Below, one piece after another: positions 7,338-13,255 of a stretch of DNA of 30,201 nucleotides. The DNA is taken from the NCBI GenBank assembly GCA_036524115.1, contig DATDCY010000001.1, forward strand, positions 1-30,201, read 5' to 3'. The stretch is from a bacterium. GTDB lineage: Bacteria > JAUVQV01 > DATDCY01. The notes below the pieces were generated by a model. The model was not told where the DNA came from. It did not search any database and saw only the letters and a list, made by a program, of their open reading frames with translations. The position numbers and the translations under genes were made by a program. How positions within the stretch are numbered: position 1 is the stretch's first letter; each line of letters begins with the position of its first letter.

Positions 7338-8885
7338 ATGCGGCACCCGCGGCTCCTCCGGCTGTTGCTGGCGTTCTGTGCCGTGCCCGGGGTGCTGGCG
7401 ATCCCCGCCTGTGCCGGGGGCCCGCCCCCCGATCCCCGCACGCTCGTCGTCGGCCTCGAGGCGAACCCCACGAACCTCGACCCGCGCCTGGCCACCGGCG
7501 CCGCGGCCGTGCGCCTCATCCCGCTGCTCTTCAACTCGCTGCTGCGCCTCGACCCGTCGGGGCAGCCGCAGCCGGAGCTGGCGCTCTCCTGGGAGACGCC
7601 GTCGCCGACCGAGTACATCTTTCACCTGCGCGACGGCGTGCGCTTCCACGACGGGCGCCCGCTGACCGCGGCAGACGTCAAGTACACCTACGACTGGATG
7701 CGCGACCCGAAGAACCACTCGCCCAACCAGGGTGCGCTCGCCGTCGTCTCGGCGGTCGAGGCGCCCGACCCGGCGACGGTGCGCTTCTCGCTGAAGGAGC
7801 CCTTCGCCTCGTTCCTCTACAACCTGGCGCTCGGGATCGTCCCCGCGCACCTCGGGGACGCGCCCGGCTTCGCCGACGCCCCCGTGGGCAGCGGCCCCTT
7901 CCGCTGGGGCGAGTGGCGGCCGGGCGAGCGGCTCGTCCTGCTGGCCTTCGACGGCGCATGGGAGGGGCGCCCGCAGCTCGACCGCGTCGTCTTCCGGATC
8001 ATCGCCAACGAGACCACGCGCCTGCTCGAGGCACGGCGGGGGCGCATCGACCTGCTCTGGAACAACGTGCCGCCGTACGCGGTGCCCTTCCTGCGCGAGG
8101 AGACCCGGCTCGCCGTCACGACGCGGCCGGGGATCACCTACCAGTACCTCGGCTTCAACCTCCGGGACCCCGTCCTGCGCGACCTGCGCGTGCGCCGCGC
8201 CATCGCCCACGCGATCGACCGCGACCGCATCGTGCGCGCGCTGTTCTTCGGCCTGGCGCGGCCGGCGGCGACGCTGCTGGCGCCGGAGAACTGGGCGCAC
8301 GCGGCCGACGTGCCCGTGTTCGGGCACGACCCCGCGCTCGCGCGTCGCCTGCTGGACGAAGCCGGCTTGCCCGTGCGGCCCGACGGCGCGCGCTTCGCCC
8401 TCTCCTACAAGACCTCGACCGACCGCCAGGGGATCGAGATGGCCGACCTGATCGCCGAGGACCTCGCGGCGGTCGGCATCCGGGTCGAGCGCCGCTCGTA
8501 CGAGTGGGGGACCTTCTACGGCGACATCAAGGCGGGCAACTTCCAGCTCTATTCCCTGCGCTGGGTGGGGATCACCGACCCGGACAACCTGCACTACATC
8601 TTCCACAGCGCGAGCGTGCCGCCCGCCGGCGCCAACCGCGGCCGCTACGCGAACGCCGAGGTCGACCGGCTGCTCGACGCCAGCCGCCGCGAGATGGACC
8701 CGGCGACGCGGCGCACCCAGCTCGTCGCCGCCCAGCGCCTGATCGCCGCGGACTGCGTCTACGTCAGCCTCTGGTACCCGGACGACATCTACGCGCTGGC
8801 CACCCGCTTCGAGGGGTTCGAGCCGTACCCCGGCGGGCAGTACACCTCGCTCAAGAAGGTGCACGCGCGGGAGGCTGCCAGGTGA
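7338..8885 (+). CDS. ABC transporter substrate-binding protein, family 5 (peptide/nickel type)
   Basis: A 515-aa periplasmic binding protein. The N-terminus has a signal peptide with a cysteine after AIPA, so it is a possible lipoprotein. Family 5 (DppA/OppA/NikA) hallmarks are in order: LVVGLEANPTNLDPRLATG near the N-terminus, FHLRDGVRFHDGRPLTAADV around residues 95-115, GSGPFRW around 180, RVRRAIAHAIDR around 285, then the YSLRWVGITDPDNLHYIFHS region. These proteins capture oligopeptides or similar solutes for import, but the sequence does not reveal the ligand. The stop overlaps the next start (GTGA), showing translational coupling with the two permeases. Confidence 0.9.
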   Translation: MRHPRLLRLLLAFCAVPGVLAIPACAGGPPPDPRTLVVGLEANPTNLDPRLATGAAAVRLIPLLFNSLLRLDPSGQPQPELALSWETPSPTEYIFHLRDGVRFHDGRPLTAADVKYTYDWMRDPKNHSPNQGALAVVSAVEAPDPATVRFSLKEPFASFLYNLALGIVPAHLGDAPGFADAPVGSGPFRWGEWRPGERLVLLAFDGAWEGRPQLDRVVFRIIANETTRLLEARRGRIDLLWNNVPPYAVPFLREETRLAVTTRPGITYQYLGFNLRDPVLRDLRVRRAIAHAIDRDRIVRALFFGLARPAATLLAPENWAHAADVPVFGHDPALARRLLDEAGLPVRPDGARFALSYKTSTDRQGIEMADLIAEDLAAVGIRVERRSYEWGTFYGDIKAGNFQLYSLRWVGITDPDNLHYIFHSASVPPAGANRGRYANAEVDRLLDASRREMDPATRRTQLVAAQRLIAADCVYVSLWYPDDIYALATRFEGFEPYPGGQYTSLKKVHAREAAR

Positions 8886-9796
8886 CGGGCATCGGCCGGC
8901 GCCTGCTGCTGCTCGTCCCGACGGTCCTCGGGGTGCTGACGCTCGTCTTCCTGCTCGTGCACCTGATCCCCGGCGACCCGGTGGAGGTCATGCTCGGCGA
9001 GACGGCCTCGCGTGCCGACCTGCAGCAGCTGCGCCACGACCTCGGCCTCGACCGCCCGCTCGGCCAGCAGTACCTGCGCTTTCTCGGCGGCCTCGGGCGC
9101 GGCGACCTCGGCCACTCGTACTTCTACCGCAAGCCCGTGCTCGCCGTGATCGGCGCGGCGCTGCCGGCCACGGCGCAGCTGGCCGCGGCCGCGCTGGCGG
9201 TGGCCCTGCTCATCGCGCTGCCGCTCGGCATCCTCGCCGCCGTCCGGCGCGACCGCCTCGCGGACCGGCTGACGCTCATCGGCTCGCTCGCCGGCATCTC
9301 GATGCCCAACTTCTGGCTCGGCCCGTTGCTGATCATCCTCTTCTCCTTCCGCCTCGGCTGGCTGCCGGTCAGCGGCCGGGAGGGCGCCGCCAGCCTCGTG
9401 CTGCCGGCGGCGACCCTGGGGATGGCGCTCGCGGCGATCCTCGTGCGCATGACGCGCGCCTCGATGCTGGACGTCCTCGGCGAGGAGTACCTGCGGACGG
9501 CGCGCGCCAAGGGCGTGGGCGAGCGCGCGGTGATCGCGCGCCACGCCCTGCGCAACGCGCTGCTGCCGGTGGTGACCATCGTCGGGCTGCAGTTCGGCGC
9601 GCTGCTCTCAGGCGCGGTGGTCACGGAGAACGTCTTTTCCTGGCCCGGCGTCGGCACGCTGCTGATCCAGGCGATCACCGCGCGCGACTACCCGCTCGTC
9701 CAGGGGTGCGTGCTCGTGATCTCGCTCTGCTACGTGGCGGTGAACTTCCTGACGGACGCGCTGTACTCCGTCATCGATCCGCGGGTGCGCACGTGA
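8882..9796 (+). CDS. ABC transporter permease, DppB/OppB type
   Basis: A 304-aa inner-membrane permease starting at GTG 8882, whose GTGA overlaps the stop of the binding-protein gene. About six membrane segments are seen. The first is followed by IPGDPVEVMLGETAS and a 'DLGLDRPLGQQYLRFL' region, both characteristic of the DppB subfamily. The cytoplasmic EAA loop that docks the ATPase is EYLRTARAKGVGERAVIARH with RNALLPV after it. It ends with a further GTGA overlap with the second permease. It forms half of the translocation pore; the substrate is unknown. Confidence 0.92.
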   Translation: MTGIGRRLLLLVPTVLGVLTLVFLLVHLIPGDPVEVMLGETASRADLQQLRHDLGLDRPLGQQYLRFLGGLGRGDLGHSYFYRKPVLAVIGAALPATAQLAAAALAVALLIALPLGILAAVRRDRLADRLTLIGSLAGISMPNFWLGPLLIILFSFRLGWLPVSGREGAASLVLPAATLGMALAAILVRMTRASMLDVLGEEYLRTARAKGVGERAVIARHALRNALLPVVTIVGLQFGALLSGAVVTENVFSWPGVGTLLIQAITARDYPLVQGCVLVISLCYVAVNFLTDALYSVIDPRVRT

Positions 9797-10647
9797 GCCA
9801 TCGTCCCGCGTCCCGCTCCGGGGTCCTGGCGAAAATAGATCTGTCCCCATTTTCGCTGCCGGCGCGCATCGGCGCCCTGATGCTGGCGGCGATCCTCGCG
9901 CTGGGGCTGCTGGCGCCCCTGGTCTCCACCCGCGAACCCCTGCGCACCGACCTGGCCGGCGCCCTGCGCGGCCCCTCGAGCGGCCACCCCTTCGGCCAGG
10001 ACCGGCTCGGCCGCGACGTCTTCGCGCAGGTCGCCTACGGCGCGCGGGCCTCGCTGGCGATCGCGGTCGCGGTGGTGGCCGTCACCGTCGTCGCCGGGGT
10101 CGCCATCGGCGCAGCGGCCGGCTACCTCGGCGGCGCCGCCGACGTCCTCGCGATGCGGGTCGCCGACATCTTCCTGGCCTTCCCGGGGATTCTGCTGGCG
10201 ATCGCGCTCGCCGGCGTGCTCGGCCCGAACCTCGTGAACCTCGTCATCGCGCTCTCCGTGATGGGCTGGGTCGGCTACGCGCGGCTCGTGCGCGCCCAGG
10301 TGCTCGGCCTGCGCGAGCGCGAGTACGTCGCGGCGGCGCGCGCCGCCGGGGCGGGGCCGTGGCGGGTGATCGTGCGCCACATCCTCCCCAACGCCCTCTC
10401 GCCGGTGATCGTGCAGGCCACCTTCAGCGCCGCGGGGGTGATCATCGCGGAGTCGTCGCTCTCGTTCCTCGGGCTGGGCCCGCAGGACGTGCCGACGTGG
10501 GGCGGGCTGCTCTCCCAGGGCGCCGCCTACCTGCTGTACGCCCCGCACATCGCCTTCTTCCCGGGGCTGTTCATCATGCTGGCGGTGCTGGCCCTGAACC
10601 TCGTCGGGGACGCGCTGCGCGACGCACTGGACCCGAAGTCGCGCTGA
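9793..10647 (+). CDS. ABC transporter permease, DppC/OppC type
   Basis: A 284-aa inner-membrane permease. GTG 9793 is favoured because GTGA overlaps the dppB-like stop, repeating the junction just upstream. The DppC features are HPFGQDRLGRDVFAQVAYGAR after the first membrane segment and the EAA loop EYVAAARAAGAGPWRVIVRH with LPNALSPVIV. The C-terminal region ends SFLGLGPQDVPTWGGLL and membrane segments. Codons about 13-21 (LAKIDLSPFS) are encoded by an AT-rich palindrome unlike the rest of the gene and may be an inserted repeat. No ATPase gene follows, so the DppD/DppF partners must be encoded elsewhere. Confidence 0.92.
   Translation: MSHRPASRSGVLAKIDLSPFSLPARIGALMLAAILALGLLAPLVSTREPLRTDLAGALRGPSSGHPFGQDRLGRDVFAQVAYGARASLAIAVAVVAVTVVAGVAIGAAAGYLGGAADVLAMRVADIFLAFPGILLAIALAGVLGPNLVNLVIALSVMGWVGYARLVRAQVLGLREREYVAAARAAGAGPWRVIVRHILPNALSPVIVQATFSAAGVIIAESSLSFLGLGPQDVPTWGGLLSQGAAYLLYAPHIAFFPGLFIMLAVLALNLVGDALRDALDPKSR
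9831..9854. repeat. AT-rich palindromic element inside dppC-like gene
   Basis: GAAAAT and ATTTTC arms flank the core AGATCTGTCCCC, giving a 24-bp element in a strongly GC-rich gene. It supplies codons AAA, ATA, GAT and TTT, which are rare in the neighbourhood. From memory, sequences of the type AAATAAATCTGTCCCCATTT are widespread dispersed repeats in environmental bacterial genomes; that link is recall, not a search. No second copy is visible in this window. Confidence 0.45.
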
Positions 10648-10664
10648 CGCGGCGCGAGGCGGCG

Positions 10665-10694
10665 TTGCAGACCGGCTCGGGACTCTGGTACAAC
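10665..10694 (+). promoter_or_regulatory. Promoter of flippase-like gene
   Basis: TTGCAG (10665-10670), an 18-nt spacer and TACAAC (10689-10694) preceded by TGG, an extended -10. Start would be near 10701, giving a leader of about 40 nt before ATG 10742. Confidence 0.45.
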
Positions 10695-10741
10695 CTGACA
10701 CCGCCGCTCGGCCCGGGCGCGGCGCCACCCGAAAGCGGGGT

Positions 10742-11785
10742 ATGACGACCGAAACGATGTCTCCTCTGCCAGCGCCGGAGACGGCGCCCCCCGCCCCGGC
10801 ACCGCGCTGGAAGCGGCGCCTCGCGACCGCCCTGAAGGCCGCCGTCAGCGGGACGCTCCTGCTCGTGCTCGCGCGCCGCATCGACTGGGCGGAGCTGCGC
10901 GGGATGCTCGACAGGACCGATCCGGCCTGGCTGGCGCTCGCGGTGGCGGCCGGCATCGCCCCGCTCGCCGTCAGCACCTGGAAGTGGCGCATCCTGCTGC
11001 GGGCCACGGGCAGGCCGCTGCCGTTCGGCCGGCTGTTCAACCTCTACCTCGCCGGCCTCTTCGTGAACAACTTCCTCCCCTCGACCATCGGCGGCGACCT
11101 CTTCCGCAGCTACGAGGCGGGCAAGCAGGTCGGCGGGCAGGAGCACGTCCTGGCCTCGGTCTTCATGGAGCGCTTCACGGGCCTGACGGCGCTCACGGCC
11201 ATCGCGCTGGTGGCGTTCGCGACCAACCTCTCGAGCTTCCGGGACCCGCGCTTCGCGCTGGCGCTGGGCGCGGGCGTCCTCGTCTACGTCGCTGTCGCGC
11301 TGGCCGTGGCGCTGCCGGGCCCGCTGGCCTTCGCGCTGCGGCGCTTCCCGGGCGGGCTCGCCGGGAGGCTGATCGGCAAGCTCGCGGCCGTCCAGGAGGC
11401 GATCCACGACTACGCCGGCCAGACGCGCGCCGTGGTCGCCGCGCTGGCGCTCTCGCTGCTCTTCCACCTCGGCGCCATGGCGTACATCGCCGTCGCCTCG
11501 CGCGCCTTCGGGATCGTGCTTCCCGTGCGGACGCTGCTGGTGATCGTGCCGGTGATCATGTTCGTCACCTCGCTGCCCGTCACCATCGGCGGCCTCGGCC
11601 TCATGGAGTGGGCCTACTTCTTCACCTTCGGCGCGAGCGGGGCCGGCGGCTCCCCCGGCCTGCTTGTCGGCCTGCTCATCCGCGCCAACTCGCTGCTCTA
11701 CAGCCTCTGGGGCGGCGCCGTCTACGCGGCCCGCGGCCTGCGCCGGCCGCCCCCCGCGGAGAGCCGCCGCCCGCCAGGAGTGTGA
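10742..11785 (+). CDS. Lysylphosphatidylglycerol synthase-like / UPF0104 flippase-domain membrane protein
   Basis: A 347-aa integral membrane protein of the LPG synthase transmembrane (MprF N-terminal, AglD-like, UPF0104) family. After a proline-rich cytoplasmic N-terminus (residues 1-25) come about seven or eight membrane segments. Signature positions are visible: WKWRILLRATG, LYLAGLFVNNFLPSTIGGDL followed by FRSYEAGK, then FMERFTGLTAL, and SLPVTIGGLGLMEWAYF near the C-terminus. It lacks the soluble aminoacyltransferase domain of MprF, so it is more likely a lipid or lipid-linked-sugar flippase or transporter than an aminoacyl-PG synthase. The gene has its own promoter and ends within a CRP-like site that serves the next gene. 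Confidence 0.88.
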   Translation: MTTETMSPLPAPETAPPAPAPRWKRRLATALKAAVSGTLLLVLARRIDWAELRGMLDRTDPAWLALAVAAGIAPLAVSTWKWRILLRATGRPLPFGRLFNLYLAGLFVNNFLPSTIGGDLFRSYEAGKQVGGQEHVLASVFMERFTGLTALTAIALVAFATNLSSFRDPRFALALGAGVLVYVAVALAVALPGPLAFALRRFPGGLAGRLIGKLAAVQEAIHDYAGQTRAVVAALALSLLFHLGAMAYIAVASRAFGIVLPVRTLLVIVPVIMFVTSLPVTIGGLGLMEWAYFFTFGASGAGGSPGLLVGLLIRANSLLYSLWGGAVYAARGLRRPPPAESRRPPGV

Positions 11786-11796
11786 CGTGCGTCACT
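11781..11796. promoter_or_regulatory. CRP/FNR-family-type operator before tandem ComFB gene
   Basis: TGTGA-CGTGCG-TCACT matches the E. coli CRP consensus TGTGA-N6-TCACA at nine of ten defined bases. It covers the stop codon of the flippase gene. If transcription starts at or one base before ATG 11831, the centre lies at about -42, the class II activator position. Confidence 0.55.
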
Positions 11797-11817
11797 TTTG
11801 CGCTTGGGCGCAGATCG

Positions 11818-11823
11818 TAGTAT
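11818..11823 (+). promoter_or_regulatory. -10-like hexamer of tandem ComFB gene, leaderless spacing
   Basis: TAGTAT ends 7 nt before ATG 11831. The -35 region is poor (TTTTGC at 16 nt), as expected for an activator-dependent promoter next to the CRP-like site. Confidence 0.5.
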
Positions 11824-11830
11824 TCTCCGC

Positions 11831-12385
11831 ATGGGGGGGCTGACGTTGAGCATCAAGAACGAGATGGAGCAGCTCGTCCGCGAGGAGGTGGAGCGGGTGC
11901 GCTCCGCCGCGACGGAACAGCGCTGCTGGTGCTCGCTCTGCGAGACGGACATCGTGGCCCTGGCGCTGACGATGCTCCCGCCGCTCTACTGTCGGACCGA
12001 GACCTTCGGGCACGCCGCCGGCATCATCAAGGCCGGCAAGATCCGCGAGGCGGTCCAGGCGGCGATCAAGCGGGTCTCGCTGCGGCCGAAGCACCGGGTC
12101 GGGGCGCCGTCGCACCGCGGCACGGTCTCCCTGGTGAACTACACCTTCGAGGTCGGCACGGACATGGTCGGGCCGGCACTCGGGCGCGGGGCGAGCAGCT
12201 GCAGCTGCGAGAGCTGCCGCTCGGACACGCTGGCCTACGCGCTCAACCGCTACCCCGCCAAGTACGGCGTCACCGTCGACGGGCGGCGCAGCCTGCACCC
12301 GACGTACCTGGACTTCATGCGGCACGAGCTGGGGATGCTCATCGGGCAGGCCGCCCGCGTCGTCTCCTCCCACCCTCATCATTAG
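11831..12385 (+). CDS. Tandem ComFB-domain protein
   Basis: A 184-aa protein containing two ComFB-like units. The first has the family N-terminal pattern IKNEMEQLVREEVERV, then CWCSLCETDIVALALTMLPP (C32, C34, C37). The second has LVNYTFEVG and then CSCESCRSDTLAYALNRYP (C124, C126, C129). The CxCxxC motifs probably bind zinc. ComFB was named from the Bacillus comF operon; cyanobacterial single-domain relatives have been reported to bind cyclic di-nucleotides. Most ComFB proteins have one domain of about 90 aa, so this looks like an internal duplication. ATG 11831 is chosen over an upstream in-frame start because the -10 hexamer lies between them. The C-terminus is HPHH. It probably acts in the cytoplasm as a ligand-sensing adaptor (inference). 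Confidence 0.8.
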   Translation: MGGLTLSIKNEMEQLVREEVERVRSAATEQRCWCSLCETDIVALALTMLPPLYCRTETFGHAAGIIKAGKIREAVQAAIKRVSLRPKHRVGAPSHRGTVSLVNYTFEVGTDMVGPALGRGASSCSCESCRSDTLAYALNRYPAKYGVTVDGRRSLHPTYLDFMRHELGMLIGQAARVVSSHPHH

Positions 12386-12434
12386 CCGGACGCCCATACG
12401 GGCGCATCAGCGCCCGGCGGGGCATCACGTCCGG
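12386..12434. repeat. Nested hairpin directly after ComFB stop
   Basis: CCGGACG (12386-12392) pairs with CGTCCGG (12428-12434), enclosing GGGCGC-ATCA-GCGCCC (12400-12415). There is no T tract. It begins at the base after the stop codon, so it may act as a 3' end-protecting structure or be part of a palindromic repeat. Confidence 0.45.
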
Positions 12435-12538
12435 CGAAGCCTTTCTGCGCGCGCTTCCAAGGGGGCTCCGCCCCGTATGGCGCGGCTGTCCCCGCTGTTA
12501 CCCCCGAAGGACTGGTCGTGTTCCTTGCATCTGACCCG
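12435..12538. other. Non-coding stretch between palindromes
   Basis: Together with its flanking hairpins this is a 322-bp gene-free interval (12386-12707). It contains a small GGGG-GCTCCG-CCCC palindrome near 12464-12477. Short reading frames cross it on both strands but have no recognisable family, ribosome site or promoter, so I call no gene. Confidence 0.4.
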
Positions 12539-12540
12539 TC

Positions 12541-12665
12541 CGCAACGGGCGGGATTTTTCGTCCGGGCAAGGCGCCGAGGATGCGACCGCGGAGGCGTAC
12601 TTTCCGTACGCCGCACAAGGAAACGACGAGGCAACGCAGCCCGGGCGGAAAAGACCCCCGCTGCG
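12541..12665. repeat. Long imperfect palindrome with inner perfect hairpin
   Basis: TTTTTCGTCCGGGC (12555-12568) pairs with GCCCGGGCGGAAAA (12639-12652), 14 pairs including two G-U if RNA. Flanking bases extend the pairing imperfectly to about 12542 and 12665. Inside is a perfect hairpin, GGCGTAC-TTTCC-GTACGCC (12594-12612). The roughly 120-nt unit, with T-rich and A-rich shoulders, resembles dispersed palindromic repeats or a structured RNA. I do not recognise a named family. Confidence 0.5.
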
Positions 12666-12670
12666 GGGCG

Positions 12671-12700
12671 TTGACGGCGCCCGTTTCACGGTGCTAGCGT
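12671..12700 (+). promoter_or_regulatory. Promoter of small membrane protein gene, leaderless spacing
   Basis: TTGACG (12671-12676), an 18-nt spacer, TAGCGT (12695-12700), then 7 nt to ATG 12708. Confidence 0.6.
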
Positions 12701-12707
12701 CCCGCGC

Positions 12708-13196
12708 ATGCCGGCCGCCGCACGCCACCCTGTCCTCGAGCGCTGGAAGCCCCGGGCCGCCGGGCGCACCCAGCTGCTGCTCGCCGCCGGCCTCTGGAGC
12801 GTCGTCGGCGCCGGCCTGCTGATCGTCGGCGTCCGCTGGACGCTGCGGGCGTTCGGACCGGGCTGGGGCGCGCCCGCCGCCGCGCTTGCCGCCGCCGCGG
12901 GCCTGCTGAAAGGGCGCTTCGTCCTCGACCGCGCCGCCGCACGCATCGCCGACCGCATCGAGAGCCGCGGCGACGGGCGGTGCGCCGGGGGCTTCCTCTC
13001 CGTGCGCAGCTGGCTGCTGGTGGCCCTGATGTCTGGCGCCGGGCGCCTGCTGCGCGGCGGGCTCGTGCCGCTGAAGGTCGTGGGCCCGCTCTACGCGGCC
13101 ATCGGCGCCGGCCTGCTCTTTTCGAGCCGGATCGCGTGGGCGCGACGCCGCGCCGCGCACGATCCGCGCGCGCATCCCAGGGGCTTCGCTCCTTGA
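12708..13196 (+). CDS. Small hypothetical membrane protein
   Basis: A 162-aa protein of unrecognised family. Hydrophobic stretches lie at about residues 22-42 (LLLAAGLWSVVGAGLLIVGV), about 50-65, and 122-142 (GPLYAAIGAGLLFSSRIAW), giving two to four membrane segments. The loops are rich in arginine, including an arginine-rich C-terminus (ARRRAAHDPRAHPRG), so the C-terminus is probably cytoplasmic. It has its own promoter with leaderless spacing, which supports the gene and the start. Its stop overlaps the -35 of the next promoter. No function can be inferred. Confidence 0.65.
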   Translation: MPAAARHPVLERWKPRAAGRTQLLLAAGLWSVVGAGLLIVGVRWTLRAFGPGWGAPAAALAAAAGLLKGRFVLDRAAARIADRIESRGDGRCAGGFLSVRSWLLVALMSGAGRLLRGGLVPLKVVGPLYAAIGAGLLFSSRIAWARRRAAHDPRAHPRGFAP

Positions 13197-13222
13197 CCGC
13201 CCGTCGGGGCATCCGCTATCGT
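13193..13222 (+). promoter_or_regulatory. Promoter of leader ORF and CNB-CBS-DUF294 gene
   Basis: TTGACC (13193-13198), an 18-nt spacer, TATCGT (13217-13222). The -10 ends 6 nt before an ATG at 13229. The -35 overlaps the stop codon of the preceding gene. Confidence 0.6.
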
Positions 13223-13228
13223 TCCCGA

Positions 13229-13255
13229 ATGGACGGGTCGGATTCGACCTCATGA
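13229..13255 (+). CDS. Putative 8-residue leader peptide (MDGSDSTS)
   Basis: ATG 13229 lies 6 nt after the -10 hexamer, so the predicted mRNA begins at or beside it. The frame ends at TGA 13253-13255, which overlaps ATG 13252 of the next gene as ATGA. The large gene has no convincing ribosome site of its own, so translation may reach it by coupling through this leader. No regulatory codon run is seen. Existence as a translated peptide is an inference from spacing. Confidence 0.4.
   Translation: MDGSDSTS

Noticed and set aside
12382-12618. 78-codon minus-strand frame in the ComFB downstream region
   Set aside because: It runs through the palindromic block, has no promoter or ribosome site that I can see, and is probably a by-product of the repeat.
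12541-12665. CRISPR-like or attC-like element
   Set aside because: It is a single long palindrome without direct repeats or spacers, and there is no integrase or cas gene.
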